Source of the DNA: JBBQZU01 sp038207425 | Lineage (GTDB): Bacteria; Bacteroidota; Bacteroidia; Flavobacteriales_D; Cryomorphaceae | Reading direction: 5' to 3' | DNA: 64,000 nucleotides | Assembly: GCA_038207425.1 (NCBI GenBank) | Contig: JBBQZU010000004.1 | Span: forward strand, 1-64,000 | Part shown: one piece after another, positions 18,875 through 28,545 of the stretch | Layout: every line of letters starts with the position of its first letter | Position numbering within the stretch: the stretch's first letter is position 1 | Made by a program: the position numbers and the translations under genes | The notes under the pieces: generated by a model | The model's database searches: none | The model's input: the letters and a program-made list of their open reading frames with translations, nothing else | Told to the model about the DNA's origin: nothing

Positions 18875-19741
18875 ATGCATAGAATTGTACTATTTCTATC
18901 GGTCGTGGTTTTGACCGCTTGCAGTATATTTGATAAAGAAGAAGTTGCGCCTGGTTTTGTTCGCATTACCGATGTCAACGTAAATACTATATTGCTCAAT
19001 GAAGGCGAAGGTACCTACAATATTACCGATGTACAGGTATTTGCCAATGAGCAATTTGTAGGTGCTTTTGAACTACCTGCCACAGTGCCAATATTGGAGA
19101 AAGGCCCCGTAAGGCTCAGTGTCAATGCGGGTATCAAGAACAATGGTATCTCCAGCAACAGGATCATATATCCTTTCTATGAACCGCTTTTGCTGAATGT
19201 AAACCTCGAGCCGGGCCTAATCACTCCTCTCAACCAAACCGAAACAGCCACATTCGAGTATTTTCCTTCGGGATTGATTTTCAATATAGAAGGATTTGAA
19301 TCAATAGGCAATGCAATTTTGCCAACGGCTGCCAGTACCGCCACTTTTACAACTACCAACGATCCTGCTGAAGTGCGCTCAGGCACTGGCGCAGGAAAGA
19401 TTGTGCTCGCCGAAGGTAGTAGCTATTTTTTTGCGACCACCACCTGGCAATTACCCGTATTGCCAAGAGGCCGAACTATGTATCTCGAAATTGATTTCAA
19501 AGGCACAGCGCCCCTCGAGGTGGGAGTATTCACCACAAACCCCATAACAGCCAAAACATTTGCCATAGGCTTGCTTCCTAAAGACGAGTATACCAAGGTA
19601 TATATTGAAGTAACCGACGAAGTATCGCAGCAAATCAGTATGTCCGGCATCAAATTTTATTTCGAAGCAGTGCTGCAGCCCGGGCAAATTGAGGCTACCA
19701 TATTTATAGATAATTTTAAATTCATCTTTCCCGAAATATAA
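18875..19741 (+). CDS. Lipoprotein of unknown function
   Basis: 288 residues. The lipoprotein signal IVLFLSVVVLTACSIFDKEE gives an acylated Cys at residue 16. The mature chain is beta-rich with no domain I can name; the last 110 residues (GAGKIVLAEGSSYFFATTTW, MYLEIDFKGTAPLEVGVFTT, KFYFEAVLQPG, IFIDNFKFIF) look like a carbohydrate-binding jelly-roll. The stop codon overlaps the start of the sugar transferase by one base (TAATG), so the two are co-translated, which links the lipoprotein to glycan export or anchoring (inference). Promoter element TACTTTTG at 18842-18849. Confidence 0.78.
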   Translation: MHRIVLFLSVVVLTACSIFDKEEVAPGFVRITDVNVNTILLNEGEGTYNITDVQVFANEQFVGAFELPATVPILEKGPVRLSVNAGIKNNGISSNRIIYPFYEPLLLNVNLEPGLITPLNQTETATFEYFPSGLIFNIEGFESIGNAILPTAASTATFTTTNDPAEVRSGTGAGKIVLAEGSSYFFATTTWQLPVLPRGRTMYLEIDFKGTAPLEVGVFTTNPITAKTFAIGLLPKDEYTKVYIEVTDEVSQQISMSGIKFYFEAVLQPGQIEATIFIDNFKFIFPEI

Positions 19742-21156
19742 TGATGAACAGGAAGCTTCAGGTTTCAAAGTATGTTGCAGTTGATTTGATCAGCGCAGCA
19801 GCGGCCTGGATTCTGTTTTATACATACCGCAAAAAGTATTTAGAGCCCATCAAGTTTGGCTATGATATCCCTTTTGAGCTAGACAATAAATTTTACTTCG
19901 GTGTGATGCTGATTCCATTATTCTGGATATCGCTCTACGCACTGCTGGGTATGTACCTCGATATATTCAGAAGGCATAGGCTGCGTGAACTTGGGCAGGT
20001 ACTCCTGGCTACCAGCATTGGTGTGTTATTGCTGTTTTTCACTGTGCTACTCGATGATCAGATTGGCAACTACCAGCATTATTACAAGTCGCTGCTGGCG
20101 CTGTTCACCCTGCACTTTGGTGCAACCTTCATACTGCGTTTTATCATCACCACCCGCACAGTGAAACGTATACACAGACGCAAACTTGGATTCAACACCA
20201 TCATAATAGGTGGCAACGAAGAAGCCCTGAATGTGTACAACGAGATGCAAACCATGGTGCCGGCACCGGGATTCAAGTTTGTAGGATACCTGAGCATGAA
20301 TGGTAAGGACCACCTGCTGCAAGATGCGCTGCCCTGGTTGGGCAAATTTTACCAGGTTCAAACCGCTATCACCGAGCACGCGGTAGAAGAAGTGATTATA
20401 GCTGTAGAATCGTCTGAACACAAAAACCTGGGCAGTATCATCACTGAGCTAGAAGGGCAAAATGTATCCATTAAGATTATTCCCGATATGTATAATATAC
20501 TTTCGGGTTCTGTAAAAATGTCGAGCATATTCGGTGCTCCGCTGGTGCAAATCAATACCGAAATCATGCCCGCATGGCAGTTTTTCCTGAAAAGGCTGAT
20601 TGATTTCGGGGTTTCACTGTTTGCCCTAATCACCCTGTCACCTTTATATCTCACCCTTGCATTGCTGGTAAAAATTTCTTCACCGGGGCCGGTAATTTTC
20701 AGGCAAGAGCGGATAGGCCAGCACAATAAGCCTTTCAATATTTATAAGTTCAGGTCAATGTACAGAGATGCTGAGGTTGATGGGCCTCAACTTTCGAGCA
20801 AGGACGATCCGCGCATTACACCCATAGGCAGGTTTATGCGCAAAACGCGTATGGATGAGCTTCCGCAATTCTTCAATGTGCTCAAAGGCGATATGAGTCT
20901 CGTTGGGCCACGCCCTGAAAGGCAGCATTTTATAGAGCAAATAGTAAAGGTAGCTCCACATTACCGGCATTTGCAAAAAGTAAAGCCCGGTATCACAAGC
21001 TGGGGTCAGGTAAAATACGGTTATGCCGAAAATGTGGAGCAAATGGTACAGCGTCTTAAATTCGACGTTCTTTACATCGAGAACATGTCGCTCGCTATTG
21101 ATTTGAAAATTTTGGCCTATACCCTCATCACCATCCTGAAGGGCGACGGCAAGTAA
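19741..21156 (+). CDS. Polyprenyl-phosphate sugar phosphotransferase (WcaJ/WbaP type)
   Basis: 471 residues. The enzyme moves a hexose-1-phosphate onto undecaprenyl phosphate, the first step of capsule, exopolysaccharide or O-antigen units, at the inner membrane. N-terminal part: four hydrophobic helices, then a CoA-binding-like domain (FNTIIIGGNEEALNVYNEMQ). From about residue 278 comes the catalytic bacterial sugar transferase domain: KRLIDFGVSLFALITLSPLY, SPGPVIFRQERIG, KFRSMYRDAE, RMDELPQFFNVLKGDMSLVG, PRPER and KPGITSWGQVKYGY. No other glycan-cluster genes are beside it, only the translationally coupled lipoprotein upstream and hydroxybutyryl-CoA dehydrogenase 27 bp downstream. Confidence 0.92.
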   Translation: MMNRKLQVSKYVAVDLISAAAAWILFYTYRKKYLEPIKFGYDIPFELDNKFYFGVMLIPLFWISLYALLGMYLDIFRRHRLRELGQVLLATSIGVLLLFFTVLLDDQIGNYQHYYKSLLALFTLHFGATFILRFIITTRTVKRIHRRKLGFNTIIIGGNEEALNVYNEMQTMVPAPGFKFVGYLSMNGKDHLLQDALPWLGKFYQVQTAITEHAVEEVIIAVESSEHKNLGSIITELEGQNVSIKIIPDMYNILSGSVKMSSIFGAPLVQINTEIMPAWQFFLKRLIDFGVSLFALITLSPLYLTLALLVKISSPGPVIFRQERIGQHNKPFNIYKFRSMYRDAEVDGPQLSSKDDPRITPIGRFMRKTRMDELPQFFNVLKGDMSLVGPRPERQHFIEQIVKVAPHYRHLQKVKPGITSWGQVKYGYAENVEQMVQRLKFDVLYIENMSLAIDLKILAYTLITILKGDGK

Positions 21157-21183
21157 TAATAACAAGCCTTAAAGATCACCATC

Positions 21184-22074
21184 GTGAAAAAAATTTCAGT
21201 AATTGGCGCAGGCACTATGGGCAACGGCATAGCGCATGTTTTTGCCCAGAGCGGCTATGAAGTGAATCTTATCGATGTATCAGAAGCAGCTTTGCAGCGT
21301 GCCCTTAAAACAATAAGCGGCAATATGGACCGCATGGTAGCCAAAGAGAAGCTTACCGAAGCACAAAAAACGGAAGCTTTGGCGCGTCTGCATCCAATTA
21401 CGGACCTGAAGCAGGGGGTTGCCGCTGCCGACCTGGTGGTGGAAGCCGCTACAGAAAATATTGATTTAAAGCTTCGCATATTTGCTGATATGGATGCGCA
21501 TGCCCCTGAGCACTGTGTACTCGCTTCTAATACATCGTCCATTTCTATAACCCGCATAGCTGCAGCCACCAAAAGACCTGATAAGGTGATAGGCATGCAC
21601 TTTATGAACCCGGTGCCGGTGATGAAACTGGTAGAGGTAATACGCGGATATGCCACAAGCGATGAGGTTACGGCAACCATTATGAAGCTTTCGCGAAATC
21701 TGGGTAAAACGCCCACCGAGGTGAATGACTACCCCGGGTTTGTAGCCAACCGAATTCTAATGCCCATGATCAATGAAGCAATTATAAGCCTTCAGGAAGG
21801 AGTAGCGGGTGTGGAAGAAATAGATACCGTGATGAGGCTCGGCATGGCCCACCCAATGGGCCCGCTTCAGCTTGCCGATTTTATTGGTCTTGATGTTTGC
21901 CTGAGCATTTTGCGCGTGATGCACGACGGTTTCGGAAATCCGAAATACGCGCCATCTTCACTTTTGGTAAATATGGTTATGGCCGGAAAACTTGGTGTGA
22001 AGAGCGGTGAAGGATTCTATGCTTATACCCACGGCAGCAAGGACCTGGTAGTGGCAGCCAACTTCAGAAATTAG
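21184..22074 (+). CDS. 3-hydroxybutyryl-CoA dehydrogenase
   Basis: 296 residues from a GTG start that begins the family's canonical N-terminus (KKISVIGAGTMGNGIAHVFA). It oxidises 3-hydroxyacyl-CoA to 3-oxoacyl-CoA with NAD, or runs in reverse in butyrate or PHB metabolism. Seen: Rossmann GAGTMG (7-12), catalytic His in KVIGMHFMNPVPVMKLVEVI, DYPGFVANRILMPMINEAI, and AHPMGPLQLADFIGLD. Single-domain length fits the FadB2/Hbd group. It lies 27 bp after the sugar transferase and may share its transcript. Its stop overlaps the convergent DUF4294 gene stop by 3 bases. Confidence 0.93.
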   Translation: MKKISVIGAGTMGNGIAHVFAQSGYEVNLIDVSEAALQRALKTISGNMDRMVAKEKLTEAQKTEALARLHPITDLKQGVAAADLVVEAATENIDLKLRIFADMDAHAPEHCVLASNTSSISITRIAAATKRPDKVIGMHFMNPVPVMKLVEVIRGYATSDEVTATIMKLSRNLGKTPTEVNDYPGFVANRILMPMINEAIISLQEGVAGVEEIDTVMRLGMAHPMGPLQLADFIGLDVCLSILRVMHDGFGNPKYAPSSLLVNMVMAGKLGVKSGEGFYAYTHGSKDLVVAANFRN

Positions 22075-22793
22075 CTTTTACGCTCGAGTTTTTTCTGCTC
22101 TTTCTCAATACGGCGCTGAATCCTTTTGTTTTTCTCTTTGAGCACATCTTTGGCTTCAGGAGTTTTCACACTGCGCTTCGCCACTTCTATCTGTCCTGAC
22201 TCAATCATGACTACTATTTCTTCTATCAGCGCGTCATTTTCATTGCCGTCGGGGTCATAGTTGTCCTTCAGGTTGGTTCCGAAAAATTTGGCAACACCCT
22301 GCCACATAAACGCGGTAAATCCGCTGCGCATTTGTCTGATGAGGTCGTAGCTTGTTTTGCCGGTTTCGCGGTCCACGAGTTTTATAAGTACCCTGCCTTG
22401 ACTTACTGTCATTTTTCGCATATCGCCTTCAAACTCGGCCTTTAGTTCCTCTTCGCACTTGTCCATATAGGCTTTGCGCTCCGTTTCGGTTTTGAGCTCT
22501 GTTAAGTTTTCATTGTATGCCTGTATAAGCTGTCCTGCCACCGCTGCGTAAGGGTAGGTTTTTATCACATTATTGTACAGCTTGGTATACTTGCGCTGAT
22601 AGCGCTTGCTGCGCGCCTTGCGCTGATCAGAAATGCTGGCGGTGCGGAGTGTTACTACTGGTATGGTGTCGCCATCTACAATCATGGTTTGCACCAGGTA
22701 CATTCCATTGTATTCTTTTACGTCCACAGGGTCTTGTGCATTTGCCGAAAGGCAAATGATACCTTGAAGAACTATAGCAAAAATGTAGCGCAT
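22071..22793 (-). CDS. DUF4294 domain protein, predicted periplasmic
   Basis: About 240 residues from the ATG at 22793, which opens a signal peptide (YIFAIVLQGIICLSANAQ). The DUF4294 core follows: DGDTIPVVTLRTASI, KYTKLYNNVIKTYPYAAVAG, MRKMTVSQGRVLIKLVDRET, YDLIRQMRSGFTAFMWQGVA and KFFGTNLKDNYDP. The C-terminal 35 residues are a charged helix (EKNKRIQRRIEKEQKKLERK). The family is confined to Bacteroidota and has no assigned function. A longer frame starting with GTG at 22835 lacks the signal-peptide logic and was not chosen. Confidence 0.86.
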   Translation of the reverse strand: MRYIFAIVLQGIICLSANAQDPVDVKEYNGMYLVQTMIVDGDTIPVVTLRTASISDQRKARSKRYQRKYTKLYNNVIKTYPYAAVAGQLIQAYNENLTELKTETERKAYMDKCEEELKAEFEGDMRKMTVSQGRVLIKLVDRETGKTSYDLIRQMRSGFTAFMWQGVAKFFGTNLKDNYDPDGNENDALIEEIVVMIESGQIEVAKRSVKTPEAKDVLKEKNKRIQRRIEKEQKKLERKS

Positions 22794-22879
22794 ACTGCTC
22801 TTAAACGCATTGGCGGCTGCTATGTTATCATTCACCGCTAAAGTGCAGATTCCCTAAGCAAAAATCTTACCGAAGCTGA

Positions 22880-24070
22880 TCAGACAAGCACCTTCTTTAC
22901 CAGATCGGCAGCTTCTTGCAGCAATACCGCCGAGTGTACTTTCAGTCCCGACTCATCAATAAGTTTCTTGGCCTCCGAAGCGTTGGTACCTTGCAGGCGC
23001 ACTATGATGGGTACATTTATATCGCCTATGTTTTTGTAGGCATCTACTATTCCCTGAGCCACGCGGTCGCATCGCACAATACCTCCGAAAATATTCACAA
23101 GAATGGCTTTTACTTTCGGGTCTTTCAGTATGATTCGGAAAGCTGTTTCTACCCTTTTTGCATCGGCCGTGCCGCCTACGTCCAGGAAGTTGGCAGGTTC
23201 TCCACCCGAGAGTTTTATTATATCCATCGTCGCCATGGCAAGTCCTGCACCATTTACCATGCACCCTACGTTGCCGTCTAGTTGCACATAGTTGAGGCCT
23301 GCAGCGCCAGCTTCCACTTCGGTAGGGTCTTCTTCGCTCAGGTCGCGCATAGCAAGATAGTCAGGGTGGCGGTACAAACTGTTGCCATCCAGGGTTACTT
23401 TGGCGTCAACGGCTATTATTCTATCGTCAGATGTTTTAAGAACCGGATTTATTTCAAACAGACTTGCGTCACAGCCTACGTATGCCTTGTAAAGTGATTC
23501 TACAAAGCGGGTCATTTCCTTAAATGCTTTTCCCGAAAGGCCGAGGTTAAAAGCTATTTTGCGGCACTGAAAACCCTGTATGCCCACGGCTGGGTCTATT
23601 TCTTCCTTGAAAATAAGGTGGGGAGTTTTTTCAGCTACGGCTTCTATATCCATCCCTCCTTCGGTGGAGTACATGATGGTAACACGCCCTTTGGCACGGT
23701 CGAGAAGCACCGACATATATATTTCGCTTGTTGGGCTTTCGCCCGGGTAGTAAACATCTTCAGTGATAAGGATTTTATTCACTTTTTTACCATGTGGGGG
23801 GGTTTGAGGAGTGATAAGCTGCATACCAAGTATCTGCGAAGCGATGGTTTTTACATCGTCTATGCTCTTGGCCAGTTTTACTCCACCGCCTTTACCGCGA
23901 CCGCCGGCGTGTATTTGGGCTTTTATTACAAACCATCCCGAACCCGTGGTTTCGTTTATTTTTTTGGCTGCGGCTACTGCTTCTTCGGGGGTATCGGCCA
24001 CCAACCCTCGCTGTATTGCTACGCCAAATGATTCGAGTATTGACTTGCCCTGGTATTCGTGAATGTTCAT
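22880..24070 (-). CDS. sucC: Succinate-CoA ligase (ADP-forming) subunit beta
   Basis: 396 residues, near the usual 388-400. With the alpha subunit (not in this window) it converts succinyl-CoA to succinate with formation of ATP or GTP in the TCA cycle. Seen: MNIHEYQGKSILESFGV, the ATP-grasp segment VIKAQIHAGGRGKGGGVKLA, LFEINPV, VDAKVTLDGNSLYRHPD, the CoA-binding part VGCMVNGAGLAMATMD, GGEPANFLDVGGTA, and ILVNIFGGIVRCDRVAQGI. A strong promoter with correctly spaced -33 and -7 elements lies at 24093-24124. Confidence 0.96.
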   Translation of the reverse strand: MNIHEYQGKSILESFGVAIQRGLVADTPEEAVAAAKKINETTGSGWFVIKAQIHAGGRGKGGGVKLAKSIDDVKTIASQILGMQLITPQTPPHGKKVNKILITEDVYYPGESPTSEIYMSVLLDRAKGRVTIMYSTEGGMDIEAVAEKTPHLIFKEEIDPAVGIQGFQCRKIAFNLGLSGKAFKEMTRFVESLYKAYVGCDASLFEINPVLKTSDDRIIAVDAKVTLDGNSLYRHPDYLAMRDLSEEDPTEVEAGAAGLNYVQLDGNVGCMVNGAGLAMATMDIIKLSGGEPANFLDVGGTADAKRVETAFRIILKDPKVKAILVNIFGGIVRCDRVAQGIVDAYKNIGDINVPIIVRLQGTNASEAKKLIDESGLKVHSAVLLQEAADLVKKVLV

Positions 24071-24092
24071 TGTCGGTTTTTTTTAACTGTCG

Positions 24093-24124
24093 CAAAAGTA
24101 ACCACCCATTCCGTACATTCAAAA
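24093..24124 (-). promoter_or_regulatory. Bacteroidota-type promoter of sucC
   Basis: On the minus strand a TTTTG box (24124-24120) is followed by 19 bases and TACTTTTG (24100-24093). This is the published Flavobacteriia/Bacteroides layout, TTG, 17-23 nt, TAnnTTTG, and the best-spaced promoter in the window. The predicted transcript starts about 18 nt before the ATG. Confidence 0.75.
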
Positions 24125-24245
24125 CTGGAGTGGCAGGATTTGGCAATGTTTTGCACATCGAATGATTTGTTCACTGCCGCAGCCTTACTCCCGTTCATGA
24201 AATAATATGTGAATACCCATTTCACGAAAGTATATTTGCTGCCCC

Positions 24246-25151
24246 ATGAATGGCATAGCGCATACAACTACCCTTATTGAAATAAAACCCGGTATAAGTG
24301 CTGCAATGCACCGGTTTGTGGCTGCTGAGAGCAGAATACCTGTGCTGCTGATTCACGGCAGTATGGAAGATGCCCGGATATTCTACTCCAAAAAAGGAAA
24401 GGGATTTGGTCTATTTCTTGCCAGTAAGGGCTTTGACGTTTTTGTACCCGATATGGCCGGTAAAGGACATAGTACACCCAAAGTAAGTCGTAAATTCAGG
24501 CATAGCCAAAGCGATACTTTGGAATATGAAATACCTGCTTACATAGCTTACATAGAGCGTATTTATCCCGATAAAGAGATTAGGCTTGGTGCCCACTCTT
24601 GGGGCGGAGTTTTGCTGCTTGCCTGGTATGCGATCAATGGTGAAGGCTACAGGATAGGCCCTATGGTTTTTTTCGGCTCGAAGCGAAGAATATCAGTTTT
24701 CTCTGCCAAACGTTTTTTTATGGTCGACATTATGTGGACGCTCGTGGGTATGATTTGCACTGCTTTGGCCGGCTACCTTCCGGTAAAGGCCCTGGGTTTG
24801 GGCAGCGAAAACGAACCCGCAGCTTTGTACCACGGGGTTACAAGGTGGGTATATGCCAGAAAATGGCGCGACCGCGCTACGGGTTTTAATTATCTTAAAG
24901 CTTTGCAAAGCATGAACTTGCCTCCCATACTCTACTACGCCGGAATTAATGACCATGTAATGGGCCACCCTGTAGATGTTGAAAAGCTAATGAACGAAGC
25001 AGGAAGTGAAAATGCACAGTTTATATTGCTTGGCAAACATTTCGGTAACCTGCACGATTATGGGCATATAGATATACTCACGGCAAAAACATGTCCGGGT
25101 GATCATTTCATTCAAGCGGCTCAATGGCTTCGAAACGGATGTTTGGCTTAA
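24246..25151 (+). CDS. Alpha/beta-hydrolase family protein
   Basis: 301 residues, no signal peptide, so cytoplasmic. The fold is clear: VLLIHGSMEDARIFY with the oxyanion HG (34-48), FDVFVPDMAGKGHS, nucleophile elbow LGAHSWGGVLLLAWY with Ser118, a lid region around 160-200, acid in YYAGINDHVMGHP, and His in LHDYGHIDIL. The substrate is unknown; esterase or lipase-like chemistry is the family norm. A TATATTTG element at 24231-24238 ends only 7 bases before the ATG, so the mRNA probably has an almost absent leader. Divergent from sucC. Confidence 0.85.
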   Translation: MNGIAHTTTLIEIKPGISAAMHRFVAAESRIPVLLIHGSMEDARIFYSKKGKGFGLFLASKGFDVFVPDMAGKGHSTPKVSRKFRHSQSDTLEYEIPAYIAYIERIYPDKEIRLGAHSWGGVLLLAWYAINGEGYRIGPMVFFGSKRRISVFSAKRFFMVDIMWTLVGMICTALAGYLPVKALGLGSENEPAALYHGVTRWVYARKWRDRATGFNYLKALQSMNLPPILYYAGINDHVMGHPVDVEKLMNEAGSENAQFILLGKHFGNLHDYGHIDILTAKTCPGDHFIQAAQWLRNGCLA

Positions 25152-25208
25152 TTTTGGCCCCGTGGTAACAAAACTGAATTGCTTTACGTCACGCATAAAA
25201 TTGATTGG

Positions 25209-27821
25209 ATGACCGTACGTTTCTTCAGCATTATATTCGGCATATTTCTATCCCTTTCGGCAAATGCCGGGGGCGTGAAGGGCCGTGTGATTGATGATGA
25301 AGGCAAGCCGCTCTCTTTTACCACAATCTATGTGAAGCAAACCGGTTCAGGAAGCATAACTAACACTGCGGGTGAATATGAGTTGCGACTCGACCCCGGT
25401 ACTTACACCATTGTATTTCAATATTTAGGCTACCAAACACAACAGATTGATGTAGAAGTGGCAGGCAAGACCCTAGTGCGCGATGTGGTCATGGGTAAGC
25501 AGGCCTACATGCTCGCTGAAGCGCAAATAAAAGGAGGCAATGAAGACCCTGCCTACAAGATTATTCGCAAGGCTATTGCAAAGAGTGGATTTCACCGGCA
25601 GCAATTGGATGCCTACACCTGCGAAGTATATATGAAGGGTGGCGGGCGCCTCGTGGAAGTGCCCTGGTACCTGCGCAAGGCGCTCGAAAAGGAAGGAGTT
25701 GACACCTCTGCGAGTTTCGTCTCTGAAACGATTTCGAAAATAAGTTATGTGAGGCCATCAACTTTTAGCGAAGAAGTAATTAGCATCCGAACAATCGGCG
25801 ATGACCGCAACTCAAGCCCCATGCGATTTATCGGCGCATCTTTTTATGAGCCTATTGTAGCCGAAGGGCTTATTTCCCCGCTATCAACAAAGGCTTTTGC
25901 GTACTATAAATTTAGGTATATAAGCACATTTACCGATAGGGAATATCAAATAAGTAAAATAGAAGTGATACCCCGCAGCAAAGGGGAAGATGTGGTGGCC
26001 GGCGTGATTTATATCGTTGATGATTTATGGTGTATTCACAGCTTTGATTTCAACATGATTGTGCAGGGTATTTCGCTACAGCTTAAGCAAGTATTTGCGC
26101 CGGTGGTTGAGAATGTATGGCTGCCAGTAACTCACCGCTACGATGGTACGGGCAAATTCATCGGTATCCGCTTTGAGTTTAATTACCTCGCTACTGTAGG
26201 CAATTATGACGTAAAGCTCAATCCTGCTCTGAGCAGCGAAATTGTGGTGTACGATGAAAAAACGGAAAAACACCTAATAGATGCGCGAAAGGTAAAAGCT
26301 CCGGAGACCGAATTGAAAGAACTAAGCACTGCTGAAAAGAAGCTTGCCGAAGGGGATGAAATTACCCACAAGGAACTGCGCCAAATGATGAAGAGCTATG
26401 AGCGTGATGAACGAAAGAAGAATACAGAATCAGAAGTAGTGGAGATTCGATCATTGAAAATAGATACACTCGCCTTTAAATCTGATAGCAGCTATTGGGC
26501 CGAAAGGCGCCCAATACCCCTTACCGGGCGAGAAGTGAAGGGCTACAAATTGCAGGACAGCCTTTCTGTAGAAGCCAAGAAAAAGGAAGAAGGCGATACC
26601 CTGGGCACGGGCGAGAATAAGTTCAAATTTGATCAGTTGCTCTTCGGCCACTACTACACCATAGGTAAGAAGGATTTTATACGAATTCACTCTCCCTGGA
26701 CCATGATTAATTTCAATACGGTCGATGGGTGGAATGCGGAGTACCGCGTAAGTTACTACCGCAGGTTTGATGCCTACCACAGGCTGGAAATTGCTCCGAG
26801 AATCCGCTATGCCTTTAACCGAAACAAACCTTTAGGAGAGTTGCTCGCTGAGTACCGCTACCGCAATGGACTTCGCCGCGGTAATTTAGCATTGCAGGGA
26901 GGTTGGTACTACAGCCAGTTCAATGAATCCGTACCTATTCAGCCTATATTCAACACTTTCTCAACGCTCGTTACCGAGCGCAATTTCATGAAAATATATG
27001 ACCGCAATTTTGTGGAAGCTCGCTGGAACCACAATTTGAACGGAGCAGTTAAGGTTGGAGCACGTGTGGCATTCGATGAGCGAATCGAGACATTCAATAC
27101 CACAAGTCAGGTGTTTTTTCCATCGAAAAGGATCTTCACTGACAATTTACCAAGAAATCCAGGATTGCCCGAAGAAGGCTTTGGCGAAAGCAGAATATTC
27201 AAGGCTACGGTATCGGCTGAGCTGAAGCCCGGCGCCAAATATATGAAAAGCGACGATCAATATTACAGCCGCAACAGGCCACCGGTAATTGGAATTCGCT
27301 ATACCAAAGCATTTCCTAATGTATGGGGCAGTAGTCCCGACATTGATTTTATGGCAATTTCAGGAAAGTTCGATTTCAAATTTACCACCCTTGGAAGGCT
27401 CAATCTGCGCAGTGAATACGGTAAGTTTTTCAGATTTAATAATGGCGATTTTATGGACTTCGCCCACTTTATGGGCAATGAAATGTATTTTACCCGGCTT
27501 GGCAGCCTCAATGGCTACTCACTTTTGCCCTACTATGATAAATCAACCTCACGGCATTACCTCAGTACCTATACAATTTATGAATTCCGCAACCTGCTCC
27601 TTGGCAATATCCGAGCACTGCGCATGCTCGGTGTAAACGAAAGGCTTATTGCTAATCACCTCTACACCCCTCGCGACGGCCATTATTTTGAAGTGGGTTA
27701 CAGCATCAGTAATTTATTCCGTTTTGCCCGTGTTGATTTTGTCACGTCGTACTATGATAGTGGCTTCCGCGAATTCAGAATTCAGGTGGGCTTCGCAAGC
27801 GACTTTATTAATATAGAGTAG
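25209..27821 (+). CDS. DUF5686 family outer-membrane protein with carboxypeptidase-like regulatory domain
   Basis: About 870 residues from the ATG at 25209, which begins a signal peptide (FFSIIFGIFLSLSANAGG). Residues 20-100 form a carboxypeptidase-D regulatory domain (VKGRVIDDEGKPLSFTTIYV, TYTIVFQYLGYQTQQIDVEV). The long DUF5686 region follows (KIIRKAIAKSGFHRQQLDAY, FIGASFYEPIVAEGLISPLS, VAGVIYIVDDLWCIHSFDFN), with a charged linker near 380-460 and a C-terminal barrel-like half ending in SYYDSGFREFRIQVGFASDF. These proteins are common in Bacteroidota and resemble TonB-linked surface proteins, but no function is settled. Lies 57 bp after the hydrolase gene. Confidence 0.87.
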   Translation: MTVRFFSIIFGIFLSLSANAGGVKGRVIDDEGKPLSFTTIYVKQTGSGSITNTAGEYELRLDPGTYTIVFQYLGYQTQQIDVEVAGKTLVRDVVMGKQAYMLAEAQIKGGNEDPAYKIIRKAIAKSGFHRQQLDAYTCEVYMKGGGRLVEVPWYLRKALEKEGVDTSASFVSETISKISYVRPSTFSEEVISIRTIGDDRNSSPMRFIGASFYEPIVAEGLISPLSTKAFAYYKFRYISTFTDREYQISKIEVIPRSKGEDVVAGVIYIVDDLWCIHSFDFNMIVQGISLQLKQVFAPVVENVWLPVTHRYDGTGKFIGIRFEFNYLATVGNYDVKLNPALSSEIVVYDEKTEKHLIDARKVKAPETELKELSTAEKKLAEGDEITHKELRQMMKSYERDERKKNTESEVVEIRSLKIDTLAFKSDSSYWAERRPIPLTGREVKGYKLQDSLSVEAKKKEEGDTLGTGENKFKFDQLLFGHYYTIGKKDFIRIHSPWTMINFNTVDGWNAEYRVSYYRRFDAYHRLEIAPRIRYAFNRNKPLGELLAEYRYRNGLRRGNLALQGGWYYSQFNESVPIQPIFNTFSTLVTERNFMKIYDRNFVEARWNHNLNGAVKVGARVAFDERIETFNTTSQVFFPSKRIFTDNLPRNPGLPEEGFGESRIFKATVSAELKPGAKYMKSDDQYYSRNRPPVIGIRYTKAFPNVWGSSPDIDFMAISGKFDFKFTTLGRLNLRSEYGKFFRFNNGDFMDFAHFMGNEMYFTRLGSLNGYSLLPYYDKSTSRHYLSTYTIYEFRNLLLGNIRALRMLGVNERLIANHLYTPRDGHYFEVGYSISNLFRFARVDFVTSYYDSGFREFRIQVGFASDFINIE

Positions 27822-28016
27822 GCAACTACCCAACCAACTGACCTAATATTTTTGAGCAATATATTCCAAATCCGTTCAGCGGATACACTGCCAAGAACTA
27901 TACATCGCTGAAAAAATTCTATATGCAGGAATATTGTAATATTTTGACAGTTATAATATCACAAAAACAAAGACAAGTCCTTTATCTTTGCCCGCTTTTC
28001 AACTAAACACAACACT

Positions 28017-28472
28017 ATGAAACGAATACTGATTATCGCGACCCTTTTGATTTCTGCAACAACCCTTTTTGCCCAAAGCCCCATAGGTAAAGGGGGCAAG
28101 CAAGTCAACTTTGGTCTGGGGTTATACAGCAACTCCATTCCGGTATATTTTGGGATGGACTTCGGTGTGCATAACGATATTACTGTTGGTTTTCAGGCCG
28201 GATTAGACCTTGAATTCGACTATCTGAGCCTTGCCGGCCGTGGCGATTACCACTTCAATACGCTGCTAGAAATACCGCAGGACTGGGATTTCTACGCAGG
28301 TTTGAGCTTAGGTTTTGCGGTAGGCATTGACAATAATTACACTTCGGGTCTCGACCTCGGAGCACAGGTTGGAGGCCGCTATTACTGGAACAGCAGTTGG
28401 GGGGTAAATCTTGAATTGGGCGGTGGCATTGAATTTTCAGGAGGCCGTGTGGGATTATCAAAACGATTCTAA
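28017..28472 (+). CDS. Small outer-membrane-like secreted protein
   Basis: 151 residues with a signal peptide (ILIIATLLISATTLFAQS). The mature part is a run of amphipathic strands (VNFGLGLYSNSIPVYFGMDF, DITVGFQAGLDLEFDYLSL, FYAGLSLGFAVGIDNNYTSG, WGVNLELGGGIEFSGGRVG) ending SKRF, as in an eight-stranded outer-membrane barrel. No specific family recognised. A TATCTTTG element at 27983-27990 gives a leader of about 22 nt. Downstream is the subtilase gene on the same strand. Confidence 0.72.
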   Translation: MKRILIIATLLISATTLFAQSPIGKGGKQVNFGLGLYSNSIPVYFGMDFGVHNDITVGFQAGLDLEFDYLSLAGRGDYHFNTLLEIPQDWDFYAGLSLGFAVGIDNNYTSGLDLGAQVGGRYYWNSSWGVNLELGGGIEFSGGRVGLSKRF

Positions 28473-28545
28473 CTATTTTGAGCATCTAAATTTTTACCCC
28501 TCAGCGCAATATTTGCCTGTGGGTTGTTATAATTAAAACTTTTTT